Positions 25,266-37,650 of a stretch of 64,000 nucleotides of DNA are shown here, in pieces; position 1 is the stretch's first letter, and every line of letters starts with the position of its first letter. Made by a program: the position numbers and the translations under genes. The notes under the pieces were generated by a model, which had not been told where the DNA came from, searched no databases, and saw only the letters and a list, made by a program, of their open reading frames with translations. The stretch comes from Atkinsonella hypoxylon (taxonomy: Eukaryota; Ascomycota; Sordariomycetes; Hypocreales; Clavicipitaceae), in the NCBI GenBank assembly GCA_000729835.1, contig JFHB01000065.1, positions 1 through 64,000 of the forward strand, in the 5' to 3' direction.

Positions 25266-25937
25266 CTAGTGTTAAAGGAGGTAAATTTACGTTCCGAATG
25301 TAGGTGGGTTCCGTAGGTGGGTGCCCTACGTTATAGAACAGATGTTCAGGTAATGGAATACCCCAATTGGGTATAGCGCAGGGCGTAGAGAGTGAACTTA
25401 GTAAGAATTTAACGAAGCTAATTGGCTAGAATCTACCCCATATTTTCAGTGCACTATTCCACAGAGTTACGTCGGCGACCCAGCTATATCCAGACCCGCT
25501 TAGACTCATTGTTTCCGAGGGCACGATGCTTTTGTTTATGCTTAAAACTATCGGTATTGACCTAAGACAATATGCTCGTGAGGAGTGCGCGAATTTCTTG
25601 TATTATATTGTTTTGAACAAATGAGCTTCGGCTTGACTCTTGGCGTTTCCTTTAACCTAGCAAAAGGTATTAGTACGTGGAGGTACATATATCCATATCA
25701 TATTGCGATTACGGCACTTTTGCTTGAAAGCCCGCACTAAATTGGTGGGGTGCTAGACCCGTAGACCCCATTCGTGCCGACCACCATCGCACGGTCCTCA
25801 CCCCAACCACCACGCGCCGCATCGCGTGCCTCAAGGCTCTTCATACAGACCGCAAGCCCAGCATCTGAGATCCATCCACGAAGCTTCCTTCACTTGTCCA
25901 AAGGTCATGTGCAAGTCACCCGCAGAACATATCGACC
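25266..25937. other. Boundary and upstream region of bub2
   Basis: Balanced-composition, apparently non-coding DNA between the repeat island and Bub2. It contains a short tandem duplication (GTAGGTGGGT repeated near 25,300-25,330). The small open frame at 25774-25974 overlaps the likely 5' leader of Bub2 and has no support. Nothing else is recognised. Confidence 0.6.
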
Positions 25938-27610
25938 ATGCCTAGTCCCTCAAGAGAGGCATATTCTGCCTTAACTCTTCATCAACAGTCCATGTCGTCG
26001 CATCCCGCCATCACCCATATCGACCTCCAAGTACCTCCATCTCCACGGACACATCGAGCCCTGCGTCGCCTTCAATCCGCACACACTTTAGGAGCCGCCC
26101 GCTCTGCAAACCAACCATCGCTCATTTCCCAGCAGCGAAGAGACCTTCAGCGCCATGCCTCACCGACACGCGACACGAAAGCTACTCGCTCACCACAGCG
26201 AGGCCGCGCTAATAGCGATGCCGCCTCGGCCATGATGCAGATGGGTGCTGTCACGGGCACAAAGCGCGCTGGTCTCAAAAAGCCTGTCTTCTCGCATGGC
26301 CACTTGTCATTGCAGCAAATAATCCGTGATGGACCTAGTGATGGGGATTACCTTGGAGCATTGGAAAGCGCGAGGTGGAAGGTCATTGACGAGGGTATCA
26401 AGAGCGCAGACGATGGAATGGTATGACATTTCTGGAGCATCTCATATTTACAGCAGCTTCAATCTGGACGGCATCGTTGAAAGAGATGAGGGAAAGCTGT
26501 TATGCAAACTGTGCCTGTACTAACATTTGGTGTCCCTCCTCTAGTCGCCACTGAGGATATACGTTTGGCTCGTCTTACTAGACGCACCCATCATGTCCAC
26601 AGACGAGTATCTCTCCTTCATCCATCGCGGTGCCTCTCCTGCCTACTCCAAGATTCGCAACGACACATTTCGCACACTTACAACCGACCCTCTGTTTCGA
26701 AGACGAGTCAGCGAAGCGAGTCTCATTCGGCTGCTTAACGCCATCGCATGGCGGTTACACGATGCCAAGGAGGAACAACGACAGTACGCAAGTCGGCCGA
26801 GCAGCAGCCATTCTAACGCGCCGAGGCAGAGTCTGGGAGGCAGTGTTTCTGGACATTCTCAAGCCAGTATGTTTCGTCCATGCCCCAACGCCCTTCCGAC
26901 ATCATGAAATGAGGAGCAGCATTAGCGGGCTGCTAAACCTGACCACTGTCAACACTCGACAAGACAAGTCACTAACATGCACGAATCAGGATCCGGTACA
27001 GGCTCAGAGCCAGGCACATATGTGCAAGGCATGAACGTTCTAGCGGCCCCCTTCCTCTACGCCGCCCGCAGCGAAGCCGAGGCCTTCGTCGCCTTTCATT
27101 CCCTCCTCACGCGCGAATGCCCCGCCTACATCCGCGGCGCAATGGACGGCGTCCACCGCGGCCTTGCCCTCGTCGACAAGGTCCTAGCCATCGTCGACCC
27201 CAAGCTGAGCATGTATCTCACCGCCAAAGGACTCTCTGCCGAGATCTACGCCTTCCCCTCAGTATTGACACTCTGCGCGTGCACACCCCCTTTACCAGAG
27301 GTCCTCCGTCTATGGGACTTCCTATTTGCATACGGCCCGCACTTGAATATTCTTTGCATAGCGGCCCAGCTCACCATTATGAGATCTCAGATCTTGCAAT
27401 CACCAAGGTGCCGTTTTCTCACATCATCCCCTTTCTCCAATACGCTCAGTCTATTCTTTTTCGGCACATCTAACCTCCCGTAACAGCCCAAACAAGGTCC
27501 TTCGATCATTCCCTCCACTAAACGCCGACTTAGTCAAGAGCGTTACTATAGGGATTATAAAGAAGATCCCCGATGACGTGTATGCTGATATTGCCACTCA
27601 TGCCATGTGA
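25938..27610 (+). CDS. bub2: Bub2-type TBC-domain Rab/Ran GAP, mitotic exit/septation checkpoint
   Basis: Four exons: 25938-26420, 26545-26866, 26990-27407 and 27487-27610, giving 448 residues with phases that fit at every junction. The third intron starts at 27408 and its acceptor is CAG at 27484-27486. The N-terminal 140 residues are basic, Ser/Pro-rich and probably disordered. The TBC domain follows, with the entry segment RIYVWLVLLDAP, the IRNDTFRTL motif near residue 197, the catalytic YVQGMN glutamine motif near 278, and the RLWDFLFAYG segment. The family (yeast Bub2, fission yeast Cdc16) is the GAP subunit of a two-component regulator, with Bfa1, that holds the Tem1-type GTPase inactive at spindle poles. 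The start is the first in-frame ATG; ATGs a little further in are possible. It is the first gene to the right of the repeat island and shows no stop codons or other damage. Confidence 0.9.
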
Positions 27611-28323
27611 GAACGGGCGAGCATTTTAGGTAATCGGGTGACATCACCTTGCGACCTGACGAAAGGAGAGCCAGCATTTAGCTTTACACTGTGCTTCTTT
27701 CCATGATTATGAAGTTTTATAAGAAAAGGGGGCAGAAATCGGGGTCAAAACAGCACATCGGGCTGCAGTAATCGTGTATAAGAAACGAAGAGGACAGGAT
27801 TGCCTAGCTGTCTCTTGATGTTTTCTCACAAGGATTTGGAATGACTTATGGATTCAATGTAGTTACAACGTTATGATTGATCTGGTTTTATGATGGGCAT
27901 TTGGACTATCGCGGAACTTCCTCACGAGTTGCATTTTGAAAGGTAGAATAAAATCACGGCTTTTATCAAATCTGTTAAAAATTTTCGTTATGAATAGATC
28001 ATGGCCAGGGTCATGTATATATCTTGGACTTGGACTCCTCTCTACGCTCTCTAGTGCATGCTGTAAGAACCTCCTCCATATGTAAACGCCTAGTAAATGC
28101 TCAAAATGCGAAGTGGTTGCCTTGTTCTTCCCTAGCAGGAAGAATGATACTTTAACGATAGAAAAGAAAACACCACGCTCCCCTTTCTAAGAACTCCCAA
28201 TGATCGGTCTCTTATCTTCCATGCACCATGATCAGCATTATTTTCCTGTTGAAGTTGTTGCTACTCGACGTCATGTTGATTTTCTTTCTTTTTTTTTCTC
28301 TTTTTTTTTGTAACGAAATAATG
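27611..28323. other. Convergent intergenic region bub2 / izh3
   Basis: About 0.7 kb between two convergent genes, so it should hold both 3' UTRs. It contains a pyrimidine-rich T tract at about 28,280-28,310. No conserved coding segment is recognised. Confidence 0.6.
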
Positions 28324-29871
28324 CTAGTAAGCAGGGCAACCCCCTTTTGCGCGGTGAAAAGCGTTGGAAAAGAACGTCTGCATGGCGGTGTAGTGGAACA
28401 AGATCCCTCCTAGCACAGCGGCATGCCACAGGTTGTGGCTACCGCCGATATAGTCAAACATGCCAGGACACCAGCGTTCTGGAATTCGGCTGGCGTACAC
28501 AATAGCGCCGCCAAAATAGACCAGGATGGATTTCAGAATCGGAGAATAGAATGTGATGACAAAGTCAGGGCCATGCGTCAGGGCCAGTTGTAGCATGGGC
28601 ATAAAACCTGTCAAAGCAAGACCAACGAAGAAGGCGACTCTCGCCCATGCCATGTCCGGCCCGTTAAACTTGGGATGCCATGGCATGATGACGCCGCCTA
28701 TCCCCAGACCGGCCGTCAGACACATGTAGATCCAGCGGCTCACAGGGTCACAGTAGAATGCTGTGTACTCGGTGGTCATGATGGAAGCAGCTATCAGAAG
28801 GGAGATTCCGGTATAATCTACGCAAGCAAAGATGGATATTGCATTGATGTCTGCAACAGCATTCATGGTATGCCATATGGTCGAGCAGACAAGCGTGAGG
28901 CTGGCCACGACAAAGAAAAATGCGGCGACAAGCACGTCGCTCTTGGAGCTGAGTGAGAAATTGGTGCTAGCGGGATAGAAGTAGAATGCAACTGCCAAGA
29001 CGAGGAACAGCCCAACGACATGAGACCAGATGTTGATGAATTCGTTGGACATGTTGAAAGCCGATTGCACACATTCGATTTTAGTCTCTGTGAAGCGGTA
29101 TCCTTTAGTAATGTGAGGGTTGTTGCGCCAAGGAGTGGGCAGATCGTGGTATTGAAGAAGACGGGTCTCCCTGGTCTTGGCAATCGCTTGCTGGATATGT
29201 TCTTCTAACGAGAGAGCTGCTCGTCTTGCCCTTTCCAGGCCTTCATCCATGACGCCCTTGGCCCTCTCGATGCTTTCGTTGGCCACACGGCGGCCTTCGT
29301 CCATAAAGGCCCCAGCGGCAGTAGCAGCATTAGCCAGACCTTGTTCTCGCAGCTTATACGCACGCGCTTCAAAATCTGAGAGCAGACCCTCGAGAAGATC
29401 AACGCCCACGCGAGCCTTTTCATGGAGCGACTCAGTGGCCGCTAGTGTTTCCTGGTACCGCATCTCGAGCGTCTCGACCATGATCTGCAAGCGGCGTCTG
29501 CCGGCGCCGATGACTTCTTCGGAAGCAAGCGAGCATCGTGTTCGAACAGCCTGGAGAGTACCGAACGCGCGAGAAAAGCTGTAGTCCCTGCCGAGGTCGC
29601 CATAATAGCTTTCGATAAAATCAAGGCGACGCTCCAGCTCAGATAAAAACAAGTCTACTTTTAGCAAGAGACCTTCTTCGCTGTCCATGATTGATTCCAT
29701 GATCGACTTTCTCCGTGGCAAAAAGAAAGAATGTCGCCTGCGTCGGTTGGTGGGATCTTCGATGTTGTGCTGCCGTTCGGCGCCGGATGTTGTGGCTATG
29801 TTTATTGAACCGTCACCATCACGCATCTTGTAGCCACAGGCTAAGGTGAGCGCAGTGGTAACATCGCTCAT
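28324..29871 (-). CDS. izh3: PAQR-family (Izh3/AdipoR-like) membrane protein
   Basis: A single-exon gene of 515 residues. The N-terminal 245 residues are hydrophilic and helical, with heptad-like Ala/Glu/Arg-rich stretches (about 120-235). The C-terminal part is a seven-helix PAQR/hemolysin-III domain. Conserved features are the NEFINIWSH segment (His284), STIWHT (His334) and GGSHNLWH (His479 and His483), matching the metal-binding Ser/His set of the family. Yeast Izh proteins and adiponectin receptors belong here; they act in membrane lipid and zinc homeostasis and are proposed ceramidase-like hydrolases. The long N-terminal extension is what points to Izh3 rather than Izh1/2/4. The start is the first ATG of the open frame. 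It is divergent from the THO-subunit gene across about 950 bp. Confidence 0.9.
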   Translation of the reverse strand: MSDVTTALTLACGYKMRDGDGSINIATTSGAERQHNIEDPTNRRRRHSFFLPRRKSIMESIMDSEEGLLLKVDLFLSELERRLDFIESYYGDLGRDYSFSRAFGTLQAVRTRCSLASEEVIGAGRRRLQIMVETLEMRYQETLAATESLHEKARVGVDLLEGLLSDFEARAYKLREQGLANAATAAGAFMDEGRRVANESIERAKGVMDEGLERARRAALSLEEHIQQAIAKTRETRLLQYHDLPTPWRNNPHITKGYRFTETKIECVQSAFNMSNEFINIWSHVVGLFLVLAVAFYFYPASTNFSLSSKSDVLVAAFFFVVASLTLVCSTIWHTMNAVADINAISIFACVDYTGISLLIAASIMTTEYTAFYCDPVSRWIYMCLTAGLGIGGVIMPWHPKFNGPDMAWARVAFFVGLALTGFMPMLQLALTHGPDFVITFYSPILKSILVYFGGAIVYASRIPERWCPGMFDYIGGSHNLWHAAVLGGILFHYTAMQTFFSNAFHRAKGGCPAY

Positions 29872-30821
29872 GGTAAGAAGGGATTCGAGACAAGTCGCAT
29901 AGCTTGCAAGCGAAGCAATATCAGTTCAGTACTACTATTGTTACTAGACACTGGAGTTGTGATCTGGTGTGTGGAAGGAAAGGGTACGAAGATATGGCAC
30001 AGAGGGCAACCACGGTGCATGGGTCAAGGTGAAAAGAAAGAAAAAAGTAATTGGTTGAGCCCCGGGGCAGGCTCAGCAGACCCAGATCTGACGGGATACT
30101 GCGGATAGCTATGAGGGTGATGGCTCTGTTGGGGCGTTAATTTCAAGGCGATTGGTCCAGGCGTTAGCACCTCGAGCGCAGATCTCGGGTTGCACAACTG
30201 TTTTGTGGAGATGTACGGAGAGTTACGGAGGATAGTTAGCACGCACAGAGGTGTTCCTTTAAGTGCCCACACCATCCTCGGAACATACCAGGTACTTCTG
30301 AGCGGTTTAGTTGGGTTAGGTACCTAGGTTTCTGGGGTAGCGAGCAATGCCAGCCAGCAGTGGGCCAGAGTCCCCGTCGTGCCCGTTTTGCCATCCCTAA
30401 GCCTCTGCCAACAGCACAAGGCAAAGGCCCGTCTACAGTGGGTGTATGCTGCTGCTCTGTTGCTCTGCTGCTCTATTTATTTATCGTCTCGATTATAGTA
30501 GCCTGATCGTCCTGGACCTGGTCTTGGCCGCTCAGCAGCCTCTGGCATCTAGAACGACATGACCAGTCTGGGGGCGTACATACTTAGAAATTGAAGTGGC
30601 AATAACTAGCTCGGCGTTGAATTGGCATGAAGAGCCATTGTCTTGGCGCTTGGTCCCAAGCAGCCACTAGTCTCATGTGGAAATCAAGACCCACTCACTC
30701 ACTCACTTACTTACCTTGCAGCCTCTCGGATACTGCGTTCGGTTATTCCATTCTTTTAGTCTCATTTTGCGGAAACCACTACGCTGTGACTGAATCATCT
30801 GCACAATACGAAGACGTCGCA
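29872..30821. promoter_or_regulatory. Divergent promoter region izh3 / thoc5
   Basis: About 950 bp between divergent start codons, so it must hold both promoters. It contains a short CTGCTGCTCTGTTGCTCTGC tract at about 30,450-30,475. No clear TATA box was assigned. The open frames on either strand here are not supported. Confidence 0.5.
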
Positions 30822-31575
30822 ATGACTGTCGATAAGATTGTTTCCGAGCCTAGTCTCGTGTCAGTCTTGCAGATTTCTGACCAAGCGCGCGATCAAGCTC
30901 AAACCCTCCTCCGCCTGAATAGCGAGGCAATCGACGTACCATCTGCCGAATTGCAAGCAGAAATCGTCAAACAGCAGAAGCATCTCTTCACGAGCATATC
31001 CCATCTTCGTGGTCTGCACCGAAATGCCTGTATATCAGCACGCGAGACCAAATCCCAAACAGCAGAAGCGCGTCAGGAAGTCGACCGGCTGCATCTTCAG
31101 TTGCAGAATCTCTACTACGAACAGCGCCATCTTCAAGGCGAAATCGCCGCCTGTGAATCATACAAGTGGGTTTCATTCAAATTAAGCAGGAAAAAAGAAT
31201 TCAGTCTTATCATATCATTGATCTAGTCATAAATACCAACAGCTTCCACTGATCCCTGTTGAGGAATTTCTTTCCCAACATCCCGATCACGCCGGCGATG
31301 ACGAAACTAAACTCATGATTGCACGAATTGAGCATGAACGTACGGAGCGGGAGGGCTTGGAGCAGCAGCGCCAGGAGCTCTTAAAACGCAAACAGAAACT
31401 TATTGCCGAAAACAAGAGACGAAAAGATGACTTGGCAAATCTTGACCAGGACCTTGAAAAGTTTATTGATGTGAGACTCTTTATATTTAACTGGCCAAAG
31501 AAGATATTGCTGTACTGAACAAACTACGTCTAGGCGGCCAAACCTATCCTGGAGCTGTTCGAGAAGGCTCCTTGA
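30822..31575 (+). CDS. thoc5: THO complex subunit 5 (Fms-interacting protein) homologue
   Basis: Three exons, 30822-31165, 31227-31470 and 31534-31575, encode 209 residues. The first acceptor is the TAG at 31224-31226: this choice restores a codon split across the junction and gives the segment NHKYQQLPLIPVEEFL, which matches how the family continues; the later CAG at 31240-31242 would not keep the frame. The protein is mostly coiled coil, with the conserved run LHLQLQNLYYEQRHLQGEIA near residues 87-106 and the ending FIDAAKPILELFEKAP. THOC5 is part of the THO/TREX complex that couples transcription with mRNA export in the nucleus. Fungal members are short like this one and lack the long animal C-terminus. 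An in-frame upstream ATG at 30627 is rejected because the added residues are not conserved-looking. Confidence 0.85.
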
Positions 31576-34309
31576 GCACGTAAAATCGCCAGAGTACTTT
31601 CCCCGTCTTCTGAACTTCCGGCGCCATCATTATGCTTCAACGGCCACGCTTCGACATGATAAAGTGATGATTAAGCAATGATTTTACCATTAGTCAAGGC
31701 AAGACACGATATATCGATCACTTCGAAGACAATGTCCGGGCCCATGAAAGCAAGTTTATGCCAGTAGAGGTTTCAGGACATATATTAGTCGCAGCCTACT
31801 CTTGGCCCAAGACGCATGAGATAGAGGACTACTGCACGGGCGCCAGCATGTAGGAATGGAACATTTGAACAGAGCTTCAGCAATATTACTGCGCGCTATC
31901 AACTTTTATTCGAAGGGCAAAGATGGTAACACAGGCTATTTATTTGGTATTTTCAACATCAAGAGCTTGGTTATAGTTCTTCCGAATCTGACCAATGGTG
32001 CTCAAGACAAGCCGAAAGAGAAATAATCTCCCATACGTCACCATTCTTTCTGTGACGGTAGTCCTAGTTGAAGCACATTTGGCCGGAAAAATTCCTACGG
32101 AGAATTCTAGCAGGTAGATATACACGACAGCTAGCAATTCTACAGATACCCGCAATATCAAGATACGGGCTTCAGAATGTGAGTCCCATCCAGTAAGCTG
32201 AAGCATCGTTTGCATCTACCTGAGTTGGATGTGGGCTACACGATCACGTTGGCACCACATTGTTGAAGTGGGTGGCTGAGCTAGATAGTCCATCGCGGAA
32301 CGTGGGAGTGGTTGTGATTCTGGTGCTCCTAACGTCAGGCGAATTGCTTTGCATACGTGGCGGATCGAAAGTGATGCTACATAACTAGAATATCAGGCCA
32401 AGCTCGTGTCCGTCTATGTTGGCATGTGCACTAGTTTCTCAGAAAAGGGAATCGACGGTTCCGCTCCCGCGGTCGATTCTGGATGCTCTATGGTACAAGC
32501 CATGATATATTTTGTGTGTTTTCTGCTACTTTAGCGAATGTGACGCTCTAGACATAGTTGGTTCGTCCAGAGCCAATGGTGTTCGCCTCCACCACCATGC
32601 GAATGTTTAGCAACGAGGTCTCTCGACCACTGGCGAGGCCTCGTGGTGGCACAAACTACCGCGATTGAAGAGATCTCATTTGACAACTTTCATGTCGAAA
32701 GGCGAGCACGAGGCGGATGGCTCATTTCAGGACACGAGAACTAGGAAGGCAGTGCAGTCGTCGCTAGTCGATCGAAGGTCAACGTTGTCAGTGAGTGAGG
32801 TCAACAGTAACTGTCGCCGTAGTCGAAAGGGCCCTTTGGACTCCACAATTCTGTGAGACAGTAATGTTGACAAAGATTGCATGCAGCACCTCGTCTAGTG
32901 TTAGCGGTTAAGTCTCATTGCTGATCGACTGCCCATGGCATCGGGATAAGTGCTGCAATGCTCCGCACATATCACTGATGACAGGGTCACCTGGCCCTCC
33001 AGAAGACGATGAAATCGCGCTCATCTTGCTGATGTTGCGGAGAATTTCTCGCTGGCTGAGAAATTGTTCCCTAGCGCCTTCACTTGTCGCTCAAGAAATG
33101 GGCCGTTTGTGTGAACGCACTGACATCAAAAGGCGGCTACAGAAAATCAATAAGGGTCCTTTCAACAATATCCAAATAGATCAACAATGCCGAGCTGAAG
33201 AGATGCCAGAGCCTTATGCTCTCACCAAGAAGAATCCAGCCTTGGGTTAGATATGATCGCTTTCAGCTGGCACCAGGGGCAAAGCATCACTCTGCAGGAC
33301 AAAGCAAGGGGAGCAGCCATTGCACACACCTTCCAACATCACTGGGAAAGACTTGATTGTTGTATTGTTCTTGGCGGTTTGTGGCGGTAAACCGAAATGC
33401 GAGCGATGTCGTTGCGATGAACCAATCACGTCCGAGATGCAGAAGCGTGGTCGGCTTATGACCCCGTACTCCTTTGGATCCTTGGTCTTGGTCTTTGTCC
33501 TACACTTGGCCTCCCGCGGTTCTGATCACTCACTGGCATAGCGTTCACATTAGTGAATAACAAACTATTCTATTTGCATCAACGTCAATCTTTGTCTAGC
33601 ACCAACGCGGCGGGTTGTGCTTTAGAAAATGCCCCCTCGCGAGTCAAACTGCTTTGATGGAAAGTCAACGGGACTTAGTTGTATTTATGGCCAACATACA
33701 CCATATTTGTACCAAGCACATACGACTTACATGGTATATTCTAGGACCACTGCCGCTCTTTACGGAAGAGACATACTCACTTGGTTTCATGGTGCCCTTG
33801 TCTCCCACCATAATTTAGCCTCTCTGGAGTAGATGATACTAGTGGCTTATCGGTGCTGGGTATTATTCAAGTGGGAGACATGTGGAAGGCCTCGTCGGTC
33901 TGATCTCGTCATAATGCTAGTCGTGCCTTTCAGACCTGTCCCTGAACAGTCATGTGGTGAGCCGTCAAGCTTGGGGGAGCCAGGAGATCTCCTGCGGCTG
34001 GCAGTACATCCCTCGTTCTTCCCCCTATACGTATATTCATTTTTCTTTCCAGTTATTCCTTTATATGGTGTGTGTGTATGTTGTTCTGACCTCGTTCGTT
34101 GCACTTTCCTAATCACGCTTTCTTTCTCCATCGACGTCCTGTGGCTTCACTCGGTCCTGCCATTTCAACTGCCTCAAGGACTGAGACGCTGGGCCAACCC
34201 CTCCTGCGGTGCTGCCCGGTTATCAATTTCTTTTGCTTTAATCTGGGCCGTTAAGTCCAAAATCCCATAAGCTTGGCGACCTGTCTCCAGCTAGGGAACC
34301 TCTGCCAAG
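31576..34309. other. Long intergenic region without a supported gene
   Basis: These 2.7 kb of balanced composition hold only short, mutually overlapping open frames (31940-32215 minus, 32665-32856, 32918-33250, 33833-34270 plus). None shows a recognisable domain, and I found no credible splice chain joining them. The last 300 bases are pyrimidine-rich with TTTCTTTCC-type tracts, as expected for the leader of the glycosyltransferase gene. A lost or lineage-specific gene or a non-coding RNA cannot be excluded. Confidence 0.5.
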
Positions 34310-36422
34310 ATGTTGTCCATACTGACATGGTGTACAAGGCGTGCTGGCGCGCTCAGTATGATCGTACTGATTGCCTTGTGCAGCTGGGTGATATGGAAGG
34401 AATTTGTGGCGGAGTTTCCAGGTGACAGACTTCGCGACATCAGTACCACTGGCGATTCGCTTGTGGTTGCTACTCAAGCTGGGGCTGGCGTCTGGGCATC
34501 TGTTTTTGCTTACTACAGTTTGTTCATACATGTGCTTGTATTCATATTTCCTGCTAGAGCTTGCTGGTCTGTCTGGAACATCACAAGCTCTCTGAGAAAA
34601 GCAGCACAAAGCAAGGCGATGGTTGACTACAAGAGAGGCAGTACCCGACGTCGCGTGTCGCTGACTTCTATCTCAAGCATTGATACTTTGACAACTGGTG
34701 TCTTGTCAAACGATAGCAACGCTTGCTCCCCGTCCATGAGTGAGACGAGCGACTCGGAGGTCGACAACTATACCGATGGGACCGACTACTCAGAAGACCC
34801 CCTTGTTCACGCAATTGTCATACCTAATTACAAGGAGGAGATGGACACCCTTAGGGAAACGCTTGAGGTCCTCGCATCTCATTCCCTGGCTAGATCTTCG
34901 TACGATGTGAGTCAAATCCCATATACAGACGCTGCGCTCAGTGGGTAGAAGAGTGCTAGCAGAATAGCTATCTCATGCTAATTTTTGTACCAGATTTATC
35001 TTGGTATGGAGCAACGCGAAGCGGAAGCAGAATCAAAGGCCCTGGGCCTTATCCAAGAATTTGTGAAAAAGTTTCGGTCTATCGACTTCACCATGCATCC
35101 CGCTGATATACCGGGAGAGGCAGCGGGAAAGGGCAGCAATCTGGCATGGGCGGCCAGAAAGCTCAGTGCGAGGTATCCAGTAGGCATGCGCGAAAATGTG
35201 ATCGTGACGGGAATCGATGGTAGGTAGACTGTCGATTTTGCATAGTCCGGGGCCTTATGAGACTAATGGAAAATCTGTAGCCGATAGTCATCTTTCATCG
35301 AGCTATTTTGCCAACATCACAAGCATGCATCATGCTCATACAGAGACGGCGGCAACAACACTGTATGCGGCACCGATTATCTTTGATCGTAATGCCCATA
35401 GTGTTCCTGCAATCGTTCGCGTTGCGGATGTTTTGTGGTGTGCCGCTGGTATTTCTGGACTCTACCAGGGCTCAACCATTGCTCCTCCCACTTCTGTTTA
35501 TTCATTGCCGCTGGTCTTGGTCGATCGTGTCGGTGGCTGGGACTGTGATGCCGAAGCCATTGGTGAGGATCTTCACATGTATATCAAGTGTTTTTTCGCT
35601 CTGAACGGCAATCTGACCTGTCGAACGGTGCTCAGTCCTGTGAGCCAAAGCAATGTCACCGGAAGCGGAAAGGGAGGTGTTGGAGGCACGGCGTCAGACA
35701 TCAAGGCTCGCTACAAGCAGGCTCTCCGTCACATGTGGGGTGCACTTGACACGGGCTTTGCTATTCGAAAGGGAGTTGAGATGTGGAGGGACCGTAAGCA
35801 TACCACGAGGTCATTCCGACCACTTCATAGCCAAGGCAACGAGTCGAGTTTGTACATTCCTGATATTGAGTTTGCCAACGCACAAGACACGTCCGGCGAA
35901 AACGGCATCTGTTCCGACTTGACTCAGGATACTTTGACCGAACCTCACTGGGAGCGGATTTTTTATCTCTCCCATCGACTGTTTGAAGCACATTTCTTGC
36001 CCGTGCATATGACAATTCTGGTGCTCGCAAACGCAATCTACGTTAGCCTGACCAACGGTAACGGAGACCCTCACAGTATTGCGTGGACATTCACGCTCTC
36101 CAGCACTCTCAGAACCATGGGCTTCGTGGGCGTCGCCTGCTACCTGTTTTTGTACGAAAGCTTCCACCGCATCAGCGTCAAGGCACGCGAGAGGGAGATG
36201 TCCAAGGCAAATTTAGCCAACGGCATGTGCTTCTCGCATCGATCGATCAAGAATAATTTCGTCGACTATATTCTGGTCCCAATTGTAGCGCCTCTGTATG
36301 GTGCCATTCCTTGCGCGCAGGCAGAGATATCTCATTTATGGACAGTTGATCTTGTTTACACCGTCAGCAAGAAAGTCACCAGACAACAAGCAAAAGCCGA
36401 CCCCGTCATAGCAGCAGCTTAA
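34310..36422 (+). CDS. Membrane GT2-family glycosyltransferase
   Basis: Three exons, 34310-34906, 34994-35219 and 35281-36422, encode 654 residues. Hydrophobic segments near residues 13-30 and 65-85 anchor the N-terminus, a Ser/Asp-rich linker follows (about 105-165), and the catalytic GT2 domain starts with VIPNYKEE near 170. Further family features are TGIDADSH near 270 (DxD-type nucleotide-sugar site, formed across intron 2), GGWDCDAEAIGEDLHMYIK near 355-373 (ED motif, putative catalytic base) and QALRHMW near 420, at the position of the QxxRW motif of processive enzymes. At least two more membrane segments lie at 530-620. Proteins of this type are conserved in ascomycetes and usually annotated only as glycosyltransferase family 2; the acceptor is unknown. 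No tailoring genes sit next to it. Confidence 0.85.
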
Positions 36423-37650
36423 GCCCCGTTCCTTTTAATATCGCATTTGGTTATTCTAATAAGCGAGTACTTTGAGACAGCAACGTCTGCATATATTGAG
36501 TCAGCTGTGTGCCCTTTGCATATATCCGCAATCTCAATTCCAGAACACTTCAGCGTGTCTAAACCTTCATTCTTGACCTGAGCATGCTGATGAACAGTCT
36601 TGAGGCTTGTTCATCTCTCATGGCGTTGAATTAATCAGCATACTCAAGTATTAATACTTAAGTATTCTTAAGGATTATCCAGGGTTTTGTCGCGGCGCTT
36701 TTACTCTCGGACTTGACCTTTTGACATTCATGGACGGCGTCTGGCGTTGGACCTTAGATAGGTGTCCGCTGGCTGGTCTACCACATTCGCTTAGATTGAA
36801 CATGATGAGACATGAGGAACAGTTTAATGGCTACATGGTGCCTAGCTCTTGTGGGCAGCCTATAATATATGTCATGATGAGGACAAGCTTGAAGGAGTGC
36901 GTGAGCTAGGTACGCTGTGATGGAGGGTCAATCAATAACATGACCAGAAACGTTCTGCATTTAAACTTGGATGTGAAACAGAAGACACGCAATTGCCTGC
37001 GCGTACAGAATCGTCGAACGCCGATTCATCCTTTGATCAAGCATGATTTTCTTCAAAGCTACCATGGTAGGAGCTCGAACAGCATCTGAGGCAGCAGAAG
37101 TCTTTCTGCTGTACTTTCGCACCCGTGGCGATCCCAGCGAGACGACCAGGAACGAATCGATAATTTCCTTTCAGTCTGGAATCAGTCGTTGGGCAATAGA
37201 GGTTCAAGGGTCGTATTGTAAGCGCATTTGCCATGTAAAATGCGATCGGAGCTAATTGTGTCTCCTTGCCCGCTCTTGAGCAAACCGTTGTTAATCTTCT
37301 TATTCGTTCCTGACTTTCGATTTCGCTTATTTTGCTTCTGTTGACGACAGCGTGACGCCCGAAATGCTCAGCCCGGTCCGACCTCATGCCCTTCCCAGCT
37401 TTGTAGCTTCTGCCATGGCAGTACCAGTAGTTTTTGTTGAGCGAATACAGTTCCTTGGGCACTTCAGGATTGATGGATCGAACGCTGGGGGGAGACTGCT
37501 GGTTGACCTGGCAGCGGCTCGGCAGTCACCTGACATCCCCGCAGCCGGACATAGCTGCTGAGTCAAAAGCGGCTGGCTACAACCGAGGAAGAAATTTATT
37601 TAGCCACCACGAAGCCTTGTGCGTACAGTGCATCTCAATCCTCAACCACC
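36423..37650. other. Intergenic region, no supported gene
   Basis: About 1.2 kb between two genes in the same direction. It contains an AT-rich palindromic patch at about 36,640-36,675 (AGTATTAATACTTAAGTATT). Short open frames occur on both strands near 37,040-37,570, but they overlap one another and show no domain. Nothing else is recognised. Confidence 0.5.

Noticed and set aside
30627..30821. Upstream in-frame ATG extending the THO subunit by 65 residues
   Set aside because: The extension has no conserved features and looks like leader sequence; the ATG at 30822 starts the recognisable protein.
33833..34270. 145-codon plus-strand frame upstream of the glycosyltransferase
   Set aside because: Hydrophobic runs arise from pyrimidine tracts of the promoter and leader; no domain, and it overlaps an equally open antisense frame.
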